In this document: positions 8,875 to 17,358 of the stretch, piece after piece
Numbering within the stretch: position 1 is the stretch's first letter
Layout of the letters: the number at the start of each line of letters is the position of its first letter
Origin: Clostridiales bacterium
Lineage (GTDB): Bacteria > Bacillota > Clostridia > Christensenellales > CAG-314
DNA length: 64,000 nt
Direction of reading: 5' to 3'
Assembly (NCBI GenBank): GCA_004558105.1
Contig: SFEB01000004.1
Coordinates: 9,983-73,982 of the forward strand
Notes under the pieces: model-generated
The model's input: only the letters and a program-made list of their open reading frames with translations
What the model was told of the DNA's origin: nothing
Databases searched by the model: none
Program-made: the position numbers and the translations under genes

Positions 8875-9806
8875 CCTTCACTTTTTTAGACTCTATGCTG
8901 GCCGTGGCGGGAATGTTAATTTTCGCCGTTCCCGGCTTTTTATTCATCAAAACGAAACTTCTCGACGAAACGAGTATTCCCAACTTTGCAAAACTGCTGC
9001 TGTACGTTTGTCAGCCCTGCCTGAGCCTGTACAGTTTTAATCAGGCGACCAAAGCGAATATCAACCCCGTCAACGTCGGTATCGTGTTTTTGTTGGCGCT
9101 GGTCATGCAATGTCTGATTATTTTTCTCGTCTGGCTGGCGTTAAGAAAAAGGTTTGACGACGTAAACTACCGCGTGACCTGCGTTGCTGGCGCTTTCGGA
9201 AACGTCGGTTTTCTCGGCGTGCCGTTGCTGGAAAAACTTCTGCCCGACTCCCCCGGTATCGTGGCGTATTCCGCCGCTTTTATCGTGGCTCTCAACCTGT
9301 TGGCATGGACGCTCGGTTGTTTCGTCCTGACAAAAGATAAAAAATATTTCAGCGCAAAAAAACTGTTTCTGAACCCACCCATGCTTACTTTAATCGTGGC
9401 GTTGCCACTGTTTTTGACGGGGACGCAACTGCCTGCCGGCGCCGTTGATATCGAAGGCATCGTCACCACCCTCGGCAAAATGACCACGCCGCTTTGCATG
9501 ATTATACTCGGTATGCGACTTGCTACCGTTTCGCCCAAAGATTTGTTCTGCGACTGGAAAGTGTATCTGGCTACGGCAATCAAACTTATCGTCCTGCCTT
9601 TAATCACATTTACGGTCATGCTCGCGCTCCCGTTGTCCGACGAAATAAAGGTCGCAACCTTTATACTCAGTTGTTGCCCGTCCGCCACGGTTGTGCTTAA
9701 TCTGTCGGAAATGTTCGGCAGCGGTCAGAAGGTCTCGGCAAACATCATACTGCTCAGCACGATTTGTTGTATAGTCACTATTCCTTTAATGTTACTGTTG
9801 GTATAA
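8871..9806 (+). CDS. AEC (auxin efflux carrier) family transporter
   Basis: Integral membrane protein of 311 residues with about ten hydrophobic segments in two similar halves, the AEC/BART fold. The signature AGAFGNVGFLGVPLLE (~106-121) with its crossover glycines, and the matching SCCPSATVVLNLS in the second half, identify the family. Bacterial AEC members export or exchange organic acids and amino acids. Coupling to the upstream peptidase suggests a peptide or amino-acid product as cargo, which is inference only. Confidence 0.88.
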   Translation: MTFTFLDSMLAVAGMLIFAVPGFLFIKTKLLDETSIPNFAKLLLYVCQPCLSLYSFNQATKANINPVNVGIVFLLALVMQCLIIFLVWLALRKRFDDVNYRVTCVAGAFGNVGFLGVPLLEKLLPDSPGIVAYSAAFIVALNLLAWTLGCFVLTKDKKYFSAKKLFLNPPMLTLIVALPLFLTGTQLPAGAVDIEGIVTTLGKMTTPLCMIILGMRLATVSPKDLFCDWKVYLATAIKLIVLPLITFTVMLALPLSDEIKVATFILSCCPSATVVLNLSEMFGSGQKVSANIILLSTICCIVTIPLMLLLV

Positions 9807-9858
9807 CCCCGTTTATACTCGTTTATCGGATAAAACCGTCTTTCACGGAGGATAAATA

Positions 9859-10296
9859 ATGAAAATAAGAGTAAAAAAACTTTATCCCGACGCAAAACTG
9901 CCTACGTACTCCACCCCCTACGCCGCAGGCGCAGACCTTTACGCTTATACCGAAAAGGACGTGACGATAGAACCGCATACGACGGTTTTTGTCACCACGG
10001 GACTGTCGGTGGAAATTCCCGACGGGTACGCAGGGCTGGTTTACGCCCGTAGCGGACTGGCAAGCAAAAACGACCTTGCGCCCGCCAACAAAGTAGGCGT
10101 CATCGACAGCGACTATCGCGGCGAGACCTTCGTCGCTCTTCACAATCACGGCAATTATCCTCAGACGATATCCAACGGTCAACGTATCGCTCAACTGGTT
10201 ATCACGCCCGTAATCGCGGCAGAGTTCGTCGAAGCGGAAGAACTTTCCCGTACGGAACGCGGCGAAGGCGGTTTCGGAAGCAGCGGCAAGTTTTAA
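9859..10296 (+). CDS. dut: dUTP diphosphatase (trimeric dUTPase)
   Basis: Hydrolyses dUTP to dUMP and pyrophosphate, keeping uracil out of DNA and feeding dTMP synthesis. 145 residues with all five motifs in order: AGADLYAY, ARSGLASK, VGVIDSDYRGE, GQRIAQLVI and RGEGGFGSSGK. GGAGG lies 8 nt before the ATG. It is flanked by genes of unrelated function and is on the lagging side of the presumed origin. Confidence 0.96.
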   Translation: MKIRVKKLYPDAKLPTYSTPYAAGADLYAYTEKDVTIEPHTTVFVTTGLSVEIPDGYAGLVYARSGLASKNDLAPANKVGVIDSDYRGETFVALHNHGNYPQTISNGQRIAQLVITPVIAAEFVEAEELSRTERGEGGFGSSGKF

Positions 10297-10359
10297 AACG
10301 AAAGTCACTTAAAGCGGTTTACGGAAACAAAATAATAGCGGAAATCTTATTAAAATATA

Positions 10360-10388
10360 TTGCAAATTCTTAACTATTTTGTTAAACT
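10360..10388 (+). promoter_or_regulatory. promoter of Na/Pi cotransporter gene
   Basis: TTGCAA (10360-10365), 17-bp spacer, TAAACT (10383-10388), about 65 bp before the ATG. Confidence 0.6.
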
Positions 10389-10454
10389 AAGTAGTGGAGT
10401 AATTTGCAATTTTTTATTTTTGCTCCATTTTTAGAAAAATTAAAGGGAGAACTT

Positions 10455-12116
10455 ATGTTTAACGGAGAAATTGTCCTTGCCGTTGCGGAACTACTTGCCG
10501 GACTCGGCGCGTTCCTGCTCGGCTTTAACCTCTTGTCCGGTTCGATGACCAAACTTGCCGGCGGCGGATTGAAAAACATGTTGGGTAAAACTGTTCATTC
10601 GCCCTTGAAAGGCGTCGGCATAGGCGCTTTATCTACGGCAGTGATGCAATCGAGCAGTATTACCACCGTTATGTTCGTCGGTTTCGTCAATGCGGGTATT
10701 ATGACTCTTCCGCAGGCTACGGCGTTGATAATGGGCAGCAACATCGGCTCAACGATAACGGCTCAGATCGCCGCTTTGCAGAGTATCGATATCATGAGTT
10801 ATCTCATGCTCCTCGCCTGCGTGGGCGCGTTTATGAATCTGTTTGCCAAACGCGAAAAATTTAAGACGCTCGGCCTCGCTCTCGGCGGTCTCGGACTTAT
10901 TTTCGTAGGCATGTGGATGATGGAAGGCAGTATGGAAATCTTTAAAGACGACCCGTTTTTCCAGACAGCTATCACCAGCGTTACCAACCCCGTCCTGCTC
11001 CTTCTTATCGGTGCTGCCGTAACCGCCCTCTTCCAGAGCAGCGGCGCGGTCACCAGTATCGTCATCTCTATCGCCGCGGCAGGAATCACCATCGGCAACG
11101 GCGGCAACAGCGTACTTTTCGTCATCATGGGCAGTAACATAGGTACCTGCGTAACGGCACTTTTAAGCGCCATAGGCGCAACCGCAAACGGCAAGCGCGC
11201 AAGTATTATCCACCTGATGTTCAACACCTTCGGCGCAGTTCTTTTTACCGTTGTGTTGCTTATATGGAAAAACTTTTTCGAAGTTACTTTCCAACGCTGG
11301 TTTACCTTACCGGCGACGCAAATCGCAATGTTCCACACCTTCTTCAACGTTATATGCACCGCTATATTCCTGCCGTTTATCAACGTTTTCGTAAAAATTT
11401 CGGAATGTGTGATAAAGGACAAGAAACCCGCTTCGTCCGTGGCGGAAAGCGACTTTATGGACGAAAGATTGCTCAATACCCCCACCGTCGCTCTCGCCCA
11501 ACTCTCCAACGAAGCAGTAATCGTTGCCCGCAAGGCGTTTGAAAACCTTTCGACGTCATTCGAAAAATTCCTTGAACTAGACGACTCGACTGCCAACGAT
11601 ATCGGCGACAAAACGATAGAAGTGGAACAAACTATCGGCGCAATGGTCAATTACCTGGTAAAAATCAGTTCCCGCAACATAGGTCAGCACGAAGAAGAAC
11701 TGATCAACGTAATGCACCACAACCTCAACGATATTCTGCGCGTCAACGCTTTTGCCGACAACTTCGTCAAGTACACAGCAAAATCCATAAAGGAAGACCT
11801 GACCTATTCCGACAACGTAAAAGCGCAACTGCGCGATATGTTCGACAATATCACCAAACTTTTCGAACTCAGCGTCACCGTCTTAAACGACAGCGAACAC
11901 GTCCAGATGGATAAAGTGGACGAATACGAAGATAAAATCGACCGCAACAAAAACCAACTTATCGACGGACATATCGAACGCCTCAATCAGGGCATCTGCC
12001 AACCGGCTTGCAGCGGCATCTTTATCAATCTTGTCAGCAACCTCGAACGTGCAGGCGACCACCTGACCTACATAGCCCACTCTTTCGACGAAATAAATGG
12101 CAAAGTAAACGCCTGA
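10455..12116 (+). CDS. Na+/phosphate cotransporter (NptA/PNaS family) with PhoU-like tail
   Basis: Sodium-coupled phosphate uptake or export across the membrane. 553 residues. Two inverted repeats carry the family's QSS motifs, TAVMQSSSITTVMF (~57-70) and TALFQSSGAVTS (~191-202), in a membrane domain of about 330 residues. The C-terminal ~200 residues are helical and PhoU-like. The ATG at 10455 is preferred over an in-frame one at 10404 because AAGGGAGAA lies just ahead of it and the longer form only adds an atypical tail. No pst or pho genes lie nearby. Confidence 0.92.
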   Translation: MFNGEIVLAVAELLAGLGAFLLGFNLLSGSMTKLAGGGLKNMLGKTVHSPLKGVGIGALSTAVMQSSSITTVMFVGFVNAGIMTLPQATALIMGSNIGSTITAQIAALQSIDIMSYLMLLACVGAFMNLFAKREKFKTLGLALGGLGLIFVGMWMMEGSMEIFKDDPFFQTAITSVTNPVLLLLIGAAVTALFQSSGAVTSIVISIAAAGITIGNGGNSVLFVIMGSNIGTCVTALLSAIGATANGKRASIIHLMFNTFGAVLFTVVLLIWKNFFEVTFQRWFTLPATQIAMFHTFFNVICTAIFLPFINVFVKISECVIKDKKPASSVAESDFMDERLLNTPTVALAQLSNEAVIVARKAFENLSTSFEKFLELDDSTANDIGDKTIEVEQTIGAMVNYLVKISSRNIGQHEEELINVMHHNLNDILRVNAFADNFVKYTAKSIKEDLTYSDNVKAQLRDMFDNITKLFELSVTVLNDSEHVQMDKVDEYEDKIDRNKNQLIDGHIERLNQGICQPACSGIFINLVSNLERAGDHLTYIAHSFDEINGKVNA

Positions 12117-12429
12117 TTTCGTATTGCGCCGTTGACGGTTTTCAGACCGTATTTTGTCCTCATTAACCCTCTTTCGCATAAAATTACATTGTGAAAATAC
12201 TAAGTGGTGGAAAAGTTGTCCACGAAAACCAAAACACCGATTATTTGATTTTTTATGGGTTTTTCAACCCGAAACAGGGCGTTTTTGGGGGTGTTTATCC
12301 ACTTATCCACCAACTTATCCACATTTTTCCACCGACACGGTGGGGATAAAAATGATAAAAATTCATCAAATACTTGACGGTTTTTGCATAATATAAAAAA
12401 TACGAAAATAACGACAGGAGAAGAAGTTT
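12117..12429. other. intergenic region with a dense DnaA-box cluster
   Basis: No gene. Six 9-mers matching or close to the DnaA box TTATCCACA: 12216-12224 (TTGTCCACG), 12295-12303, 12303-12311, 12315-12323 (perfect), 12325-12333 (TTTTCCACC) and 12341-12349 on the other strand (TTATCCCCA). A 6-bp hairpin lies at 12329-12343, and an AT-rich stretch follows to 12410. The site is about 24 kb from dnaA. Confidence 0.7.
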
Positions 12430-12687
12430 ATGCAACATTTTTCTTTCAGTCCGCACGGAGTGTGCGCTGTGAAAATCGATTTCGATATCGACGACGGAAC
12501 GGTAAAAAATATCGTTTTTAAGGGCGGCTGCGACGGTAACCACAAGGCTATTGCCCGCCTTGCCGAAGGCGTCCCCGCTAAAAAAGTTGCCGAATTACTC
12601 AAAGGCAATACCTGCGGTTTTCGCAATACGAGTTGCGCAGACCAGTTGGCAATCGGTATTAACCTGGCTCTCGAACAAATGGAATAA
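12430..12687 (+). CDS. TSCPD domain-containing protein (TIGR03905 type)
   Basis: Small 85-residue protein made of one TSCPD domain, the module otherwise found at the C-terminus of adenosylcobalamin-dependent ribonucleotide reductases. The conserved cysteines and glycines are in GGCDGNHKAI (~32-41) and GNTCGFRNTSCADQLA (~59-74, ending with the T-S-C-A-D variant of the name motif). AGGAGAAG precedes the ATG. Function of the stand-alone family is not established. It lies directly downstream of the DnaA-box cluster, which may therefore act as its control region. Confidence 0.88.
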   Translation: MQHFSFSPHGVCAVKIDFDIDDGTVKNIVFKGGCDGNHKAIARLAEGVPAKKVAELLKGNTCGFRNTSCADQLAIGINLALEQME

Positions 12688-12710
12688 CCCGAACGAAAAC
12701 GCACGTACCG

Positions 12711-13559
12711 ATGAAAATTCAACATGAACACGTGGGGCACAGACAGCGATTGAGAGACCGATACGAAAAAGGCGGCATCACCGCCCTGTTCGACTACGAA
12801 ATTCTGGAAATGCTGTTGGCTCAGATTATTTTATACGCCGATACTCAACCCACCGCCAAAAGACTGCTTAAAAAGTTCGGTACCGTCAGACACGTTCTGA
12901 CGGCAAGCCTGGAAGAATTGGAAAGCGTGGACGGCGTAGGAAAACGAACGGCGTCGATACTCAACTTTTTCGGCCAGACCTTCGACTATATCCGCAGCGA
13001 CCGGATAGACGCACATTCTTCCTATTCCAGGGTGGAAATTGCCAACGCCTGCTACGAAGCGTTCAAAGGCAAAAACTACGAATGTATGGTATTTTTGTGT
13101 TACGACCGCAATATGGAGTTATGCCACTCGGGCGAAAGCACCGAGTATCGCAGAGGCTACACCTTTTCGCCGACGATCGAAGAAATTATCGCCGAAGCGA
13201 AAGCACATCACGCAAAGTATATCTATTTTGCTCACAACCACCCGAAGGGAAGCATCGTCCAACCGTCGAACGTCGACCTTAAGTTTATCGAAAAATCCGT
13301 TCGCGTTGCCATGGAAAACGGAATAATCGTGCTTGACCACACGATTACCTGCGAACCCGATACTTACAGCGTATACTACGCCAACACTCTGGGCAACGTC
13401 GCCCTTAAAGTTATGGCAGAACTGGGCGGCGACAACCCGTATAACGACAACTTCGTCAAGGAAAACTTTTTCAACGATTCAAATTGGGACAGCGGATACT
13501 TCAACAAAACCGAAATGGAACGGCTTATAATGAATAAATTCGACCCCATCCTTACCTGA
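12711..13559 (+). CDS. RadC-family protein (HhH plus JAB/JAMM domain)
   Basis: 282 residues. A helix-hairpin-helix-like unit (VDGVGKRTASIL, ~73-84) is followed by a JAMM metalloprotease-like domain with AHNHPKGS (H175, H177) and D189 in PSNVD. The opening HEHVGHRQRLRDRY is typical of the family. RadC proteins are often called DNA-repair proteins, but a repair role is not established. A ~45-residue acidic, Asn-rich tail extends past the usual C-terminus. Only 23 bp separate it from the TSCPD gene, so they are probably co-transcribed. Confidence 0.9.
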   Translation: MKIQHEHVGHRQRLRDRYEKGGITALFDYEILEMLLAQIILYADTQPTAKRLLKKFGTVRHVLTASLEELESVDGVGKRTASILNFFGQTFDYIRSDRIDAHSSYSRVEIANACYEAFKGKNYECMVFLCYDRNMELCHSGESTEYRRGYTFSPTIEEIIAEAKAHHAKYIYFAHNHPKGSIVQPSNVDLKFIEKSVRVAMENGIIVLDHTITCEPDTYSVYYANTLGNVALKVMAELGGDNPYNDNFVKENFFNDSNWDSGYFNKTEMERLIMNKFDPILT

Positions 13560-13613
13560 AAATAAAATAAACGACAAAATTTATTGCCGTCGGAAACCAA
13601 CAGAGGTATAACT

Positions 13614-14948
13614 ATGCAAAAAGAATACTATTACAGACTAAAAGACGAAATGATGGAAACGTTAATCAAAACGCTTTCCATAGATACCGTCCGTACCGCA
13701 CCCGCAGACGGGGCGCCTTTCGGTAAAGGCGTGGCGGATTGTCTCGCTTTCGTCCTGGACGTAGCGAAAAAAATGGGTTTTGAAACCTACAACTGCGACA
13801 ATTACGCCGGTCACGTAGAATTCGGCGACGGTGAAGAAATCGTCGGCGTTCTCGGACATCTCGACGTCGTTCCCGTCACCGACGGTTGGACGACTCCTCC
13901 CTTTACCCCGACTATCCGCGACGGGAAACTGTACGCACGCGGAGCAAGCGACGACAAAGGACCTATGATTGCCTGCCTGTACGCGTTAAAAGCATTAAAG
14001 GACAGCGGTTTTAAACCGTCAAAACGCATTCGCCTGATCTTCGGTTGCGACGAAGAAACCAATATGGAATGCGTAAAATATTACAAAACAAAAATGCCCT
14101 TACCCGACGTCGCTTTCAGCCCCGACGGCGATTTTCCCGTCATCAACATCGAAAAAGGTATCTATGCCTTCGACCTCGACGTGGGAGAATTGCCCAAAGA
14201 AATCAAGCAAATGCACGCAGGTACCCGCGTTAACGTCGTTCCCGACCTCTGCGAAGTTACTCTTTGCGGTTGCGTAGACGAAAACCTTATCAAAAAGAGC
14301 GGTATCGAATACGAAAAGAACGAGGACGGGTGCTACCGTCTCACCACGCGTGGCGTTTCCTGCCACGGCGCAAGTCCGTATCTCGGCAAAAACGCAACGT
14401 GGCAGATGTTCGAAGGCTTGTCGGTAATTTTCCCCGACAGTGAAACTTTGCGTTTCGTTGCAGACAAAATGTGCAAGGACGTGTACGGCGAAAAATGGGG
14501 TTTTGCTCTCCATGACCAACCGAGCGGAAAAATCACTCACAATATAGGCGTCGTCGACCTGGTGGACGGCCATTTGAAAATAAAACTCGACGTACGCTTT
14601 CCCGTTACCTTTAAAAGCGATTTCGTCCGCGAGTGCCTGCTGTCCAACAGCATTGCAAGTTTAAAAATCGACCAGAGCCATATAAAGGAACCGCTCTTCG
14701 TCAAAGCCGACGAACCGTTGGTCGTGTCTTTGCTTAAAATCTACAACGATTTTACCGGCAGTAACGCGCTTCCCCTCGCCATCGGCGGAGGAACGTATTC
14801 GAGAGTTCTGCCCAAATGCGTGGCGTTCGGCCCCGCCTTCCCGGGAGAAATGACGGCTATACACGAAAAAGACGAATGGATTTCTCTGGAAAACCTCGAC
14901 AAAATGGCGTTGATGTACGCTCAGGCAATAGAAGAATTGGCAAAATAA
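13614..14948 (+). CDS. M20 family dipeptidase (PepV-like)
   Basis: Zinc-dependent cytoplasmic dipeptidase of 444 residues. Metal ligands and catalytic residues are visible: H82 and D84 in GHLDVVP, D113 in ASDDKGP, and E147-E148 in CDEETNMECVKYY. Size and motif spacing match PepV-type Xaa-dipeptidases. The ATG at 13614 has AGAGG upstream; an earlier in-frame ATG at 13584 has none. Monocistronic in appearance. Confidence 0.91.
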   Translation: MQKEYYYRLKDEMMETLIKTLSIDTVRTAPADGAPFGKGVADCLAFVLDVAKKMGFETYNCDNYAGHVEFGDGEEIVGVLGHLDVVPVTDGWTTPPFTPTIRDGKLYARGASDDKGPMIACLYALKALKDSGFKPSKRIRLIFGCDEETNMECVKYYKTKMPLPDVAFSPDGDFPVINIEKGIYAFDLDVGELPKEIKQMHAGTRVNVVPDLCEVTLCGCVDENLIKKSGIEYEKNEDGCYRLTTRGVSCHGASPYLGKNATWQMFEGLSVIFPDSETLRFVADKMCKDVYGEKWGFALHDQPSGKITHNIGVVDLVDGHLKIKLDVRFPVTFKSDFVRECLLSNSIASLKIDQSHIKEPLFVKADEPLVVSLLKIYNDFTGSNALPLAIGGGTYSRVLPKCVAFGPAFPGEMTAIHEKDEWISLENLDKMALMYAQAIEELAK

Positions 14949-14995
14949 AAGCAACCGTATCTCATCAAAACTACTTTTTACGTTGATAAAAAATT

Positions 14996-15604
14996 ATGGA
15001 TAAATACTTATATTACGTAGACGACAAACCGTATCTCAATATCACCAACAAATGCAGCAATCACTGCGACTTTTGTATACGCAACGACCGCAAAACGATG
15101 GACGGTCAGAACTTGTGGCTGAAAAATCAGACTCCGACCGCCGAAGAAATTATCGAACAAGTAAAGACGGAAAAAAACCTTTCGCAGGAATTCGTCTTTT
15201 GCGGTTTCGGCGAACCGACGGAAAACCTGTCCGCACTTCTCTCCGTCGCACGCTTTATCAAGGCAAACGGGGGCACGATAAGACTTAACACCAACGGACA
15301 GAGCGACCTTATAAACCGCCGTTCCACGGCAAAAGAAATAAGCGAGGTCTGCGACGTTATCAGCATCAGCCTTAACGACTGCACGCCTGCCGATTATCAA
15401 AAACTTTGCCATTGCGAATTCGGCGAAGACGCTTTTCCCGCTTTGCTCAAGTTCGCCAAAGAATGCGACGAAAACGGCGCAAAGGTTATTTTGTCCGTCG
15501 TTGACGTTATCGGCGAAGAAAAAGTCGAAAAGTGCCGCGAAATCTGCAACCGACTCGGACTGACGTTAAGGGTACGCACTTATATCCCCGTCACTCAACA
15601 CTGA
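14996..15604 (+). CDS. TatD-linked radical SAM protein
   Basis: Small radical SAM enzyme (202 residues). The 4Fe-4S cysteines are C20, C24 and C27 in the CSNHCDFC motif, followed by an FGEPTE element (~75) in place of the GGE motif and a KANGGTIRLNTNG strand. This architecture and its position 2 nt before tatD match the TIGR04038 family, which is defined by linkage to TatD. The substrate is unknown. No convincing Shine-Dalgarno site precedes the ATG. Confidence 0.87.
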   Translation: MDKYLYYVDDKPYLNITNKCSNHCDFCIRNDRKTMDGQNLWLKNQTPTAEEIIEQVKTEKNLSQEFVFCGFGEPTENLSALLSVARFIKANGGTIRLNTNGQSDLINRRSTAKEISEVCDVISISLNDCTPADYQKLCHCEFGEDAFPALLKFAKECDENGAKVILSVVDVIGEEKVEKCREICNRLGLTLRVRTYIPVTQH

Positions 15605-15606
15605 TT

Positions 15607-16365
15607 ATGGCAAAATACGTCGACTGTCACTTACATTTAGAAGACCATGCGTTTGACGGCATGCGAGAAGCGATTATCGCCGCATTCAAGGCCGACGACG
15701 TCGATTTCGTTATCGATTGCGGCAGCGACCTGAACCTGGCGGAAAAATACGACGATATTTACGCCGTGGTGGGTTGCCACCCTCACGAGGCAAAAGATTT
15801 CGACGACAAAGCGGCGGAATTTTTTACCGCCGTCTCTTCTCACGAAAAAGTGGTGGGCATAGGTGAAATCGGTCTGGACTATCACTACGATCTTTCGCCC
15901 CGTTCCGTTCAGAAAGACGTTTTCGAAAAGCAAATCGTTCTTGCCGACAGCCTTAACCTGCCCATTGTAATTCACACCCGTGAGGCGTGGAAAGACACTC
16001 TGGACGTTCTTGCCGCCAACAAAAAACGCCTCAACAACGGCGTACTGTTTCATTGTTTTAACGGCAGTAAAGAAACGGCGAAAATACTCGTTGATAAATA
16101 CGACGCCTATTTCTCGCTCGGCGGCGCGGTAACCTTTAAAAATTTCAACGGATTCGACGCCATCGAAGTTCTTCCGCGCGACAGAATTCTGACCGAGACC
16201 GACGCACCGTACATGACGCCCGTGCCTTTCAGGGGAAAAACCAACGAGCCGAAATACGTTGCGCTGACCGTCGCCGCACTATGCGGACGATTCGGTTGGG
16301 ATAAAGACGAGTTTACCCGTCAGGTCAAAGAAAACACCCTGAGACTGTTTGGAATAAAAAGGTAA
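15607..16365 (+). CDS. tatD: TatD family metal-dependent hydrolase
   Basis: Metal-dependent hydrolase of the amidohydrolase fold, 252 residues; characterised relatives are 3'-5' exonucleases or D-aminoacyl hydrolases. Ligand motifs run DCHLHLE (H8, H10), GEIGLDYH, HTREAW, HCFNGSKE and TETDAPYMTP. The ATG at 15607 follows the radical SAM stop by 2 nt, so translation is coupled; a longer in-frame reading from 15532 overlaps that gene and is not used. The pairing with the radical SAM enzyme suggests joint action on one substrate. Confidence 0.93.
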   Translation: MAKYVDCHLHLEDHAFDGMREAIIAAFKADDVDFVIDCGSDLNLAEKYDDIYAVVGCHPHEAKDFDDKAAEFFTAVSSHEKVVGIGEIGLDYHYDLSPRSVQKDVFEKQIVLADSLNLPIVIHTREAWKDTLDVLAANKKRLNNGVLFHCFNGSKETAKILVDKYDAYFSLGGAVTFKNFNGFDAIEVLPRDRILTETDAPYMTPVPFRGKTNEPKYVALTVAALCGRFGWDKDEFTRQVKENTLRLFGIKR

Positions 16366-16400
16366 TCGAAAAAAACGAAAAGCAAAAATTTTTATACCAA

Positions 16401-16431
16401 AAAGGGACGCTGTTAAAAACAGCGTCCCTTT
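16401..16431. terminator. bidirectional terminator between tatD and ywaF-like gene
   Basis: Perfect 14-bp stem (16401-16414 and 16418-16431, core GGGACGCTGTT) with an AAA loop between convergent genes. Confidence 0.9.
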
Positions 16432-16456
16432 GTTTTTTAACAAAACGTCTTGTTCT

Positions 16457-17206
16457 TTATGCCTCTCTTTTTTTATTCTTTATATTTATCGCTTTTGCCA
16501 GAAAGTATAACCCGGCGTAGACAAGCCCGAACACGGCAATCAACGTTAACGTGTACAGCCAATTTATACTGAACCAGCCGTAAACGCTCGTGGGCGTCGC
16601 ATTGTATAAAAATGCCAACGGCGTTCCGTCGTAATGGTAAATGTAAAAGTAGTTGGGAGTCCAGCCGAACCACAGTCTGAAAGCGTTGTTTGAAAACACG
16701 GCGACAACCAACATAATCACCACGAAACCGAGAGAATAAATAAGGTCTTTGCGGTTAAAGTCGCTTTTATAAACGAAAATCCCGTACAAAGCGCCGACCA
16801 CGATAAGCAGATGTCCCCAGATATACGCTTGCGGCCGTATTGCCCACAGAGTAGCGTAATTGACGAGAGAATCCGCAAAAACTATCGACAAAAAACCGGG
16901 CATCATATTAAAGCAAAAAGCCGTCAGTAAAAGCCATTTCTTTTTAAAAATCAACGCCAGTCCCACGATTATACTGCCGATATGACAGACCTGAAACGGA
17001 ATAACTTCTACCCCCATTCCTTCTCTTACGTAAATATCTACGTTTCTTGCAATAATAACGACTAAAGAAAGAGCGCCCATGACTATTCCGACGATGCGTT
17101 TAGTTTTTTCGCTCGCTTTTCTCGTGCATAAATAAATAACGGAAAAAAGGACGAAAGGCGATAAAATATACAAAATGTGCCAGACCGACCATAATGTGAA
17201 TTTCAT
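16457..17206 (-). CDS. YwaF-like (TIGR02206-type) integral membrane protein
   Basis: 249 residues with about seven hydrophobic helices, short loops and a lysine-rich C-terminal tail (KNKKREA), so the C-terminus is probably cytoplasmic. The FQVCHIGSIIVGLALIF segment (~71-87) resembles the PLHLC-type motif of the YwaF/TMEM164-like family. Function of the family is unknown. It has its own position between convergent tatD and the sporulation cluster and looks monocistronic. Family assignment is moderate. Confidence 0.7.
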   Translation of the reverse strand: MKFTLWSVWHILYILSPFVLFSVIYLCTRKASEKTKRIVGIVMGALSLVVIIARNVDIYVREGMGVEVIPFQVCHIGSIIVGLALIFKKKWLLLTAFCFNMMPGFLSIVFADSLVNYATLWAIRPQAYIWGHLLIVVGALYGIFVYKSDFNRKDLIYSLGFVVIMLVVAVFSNNAFRLWFGWTPNYFYIYHYDGTPLAFLYNATPTSVYGWFSINWLYTLTLIAVFGLVYAGLYFLAKAINIKNKKREA

Positions 17207-17358
17207 ATTCCCTCCGAAAACACGCTTATTATATCAAACCGTTTACTCGTATGTCAATGTTTTTCCGAAGCGATATAACTTTTCCGAAATTTTCTTTAAT
17301 AAACGACGCGGCGCTTTTACCAAAAAACGCAACGAAAACGCACCCGTCCGGACAGGTT

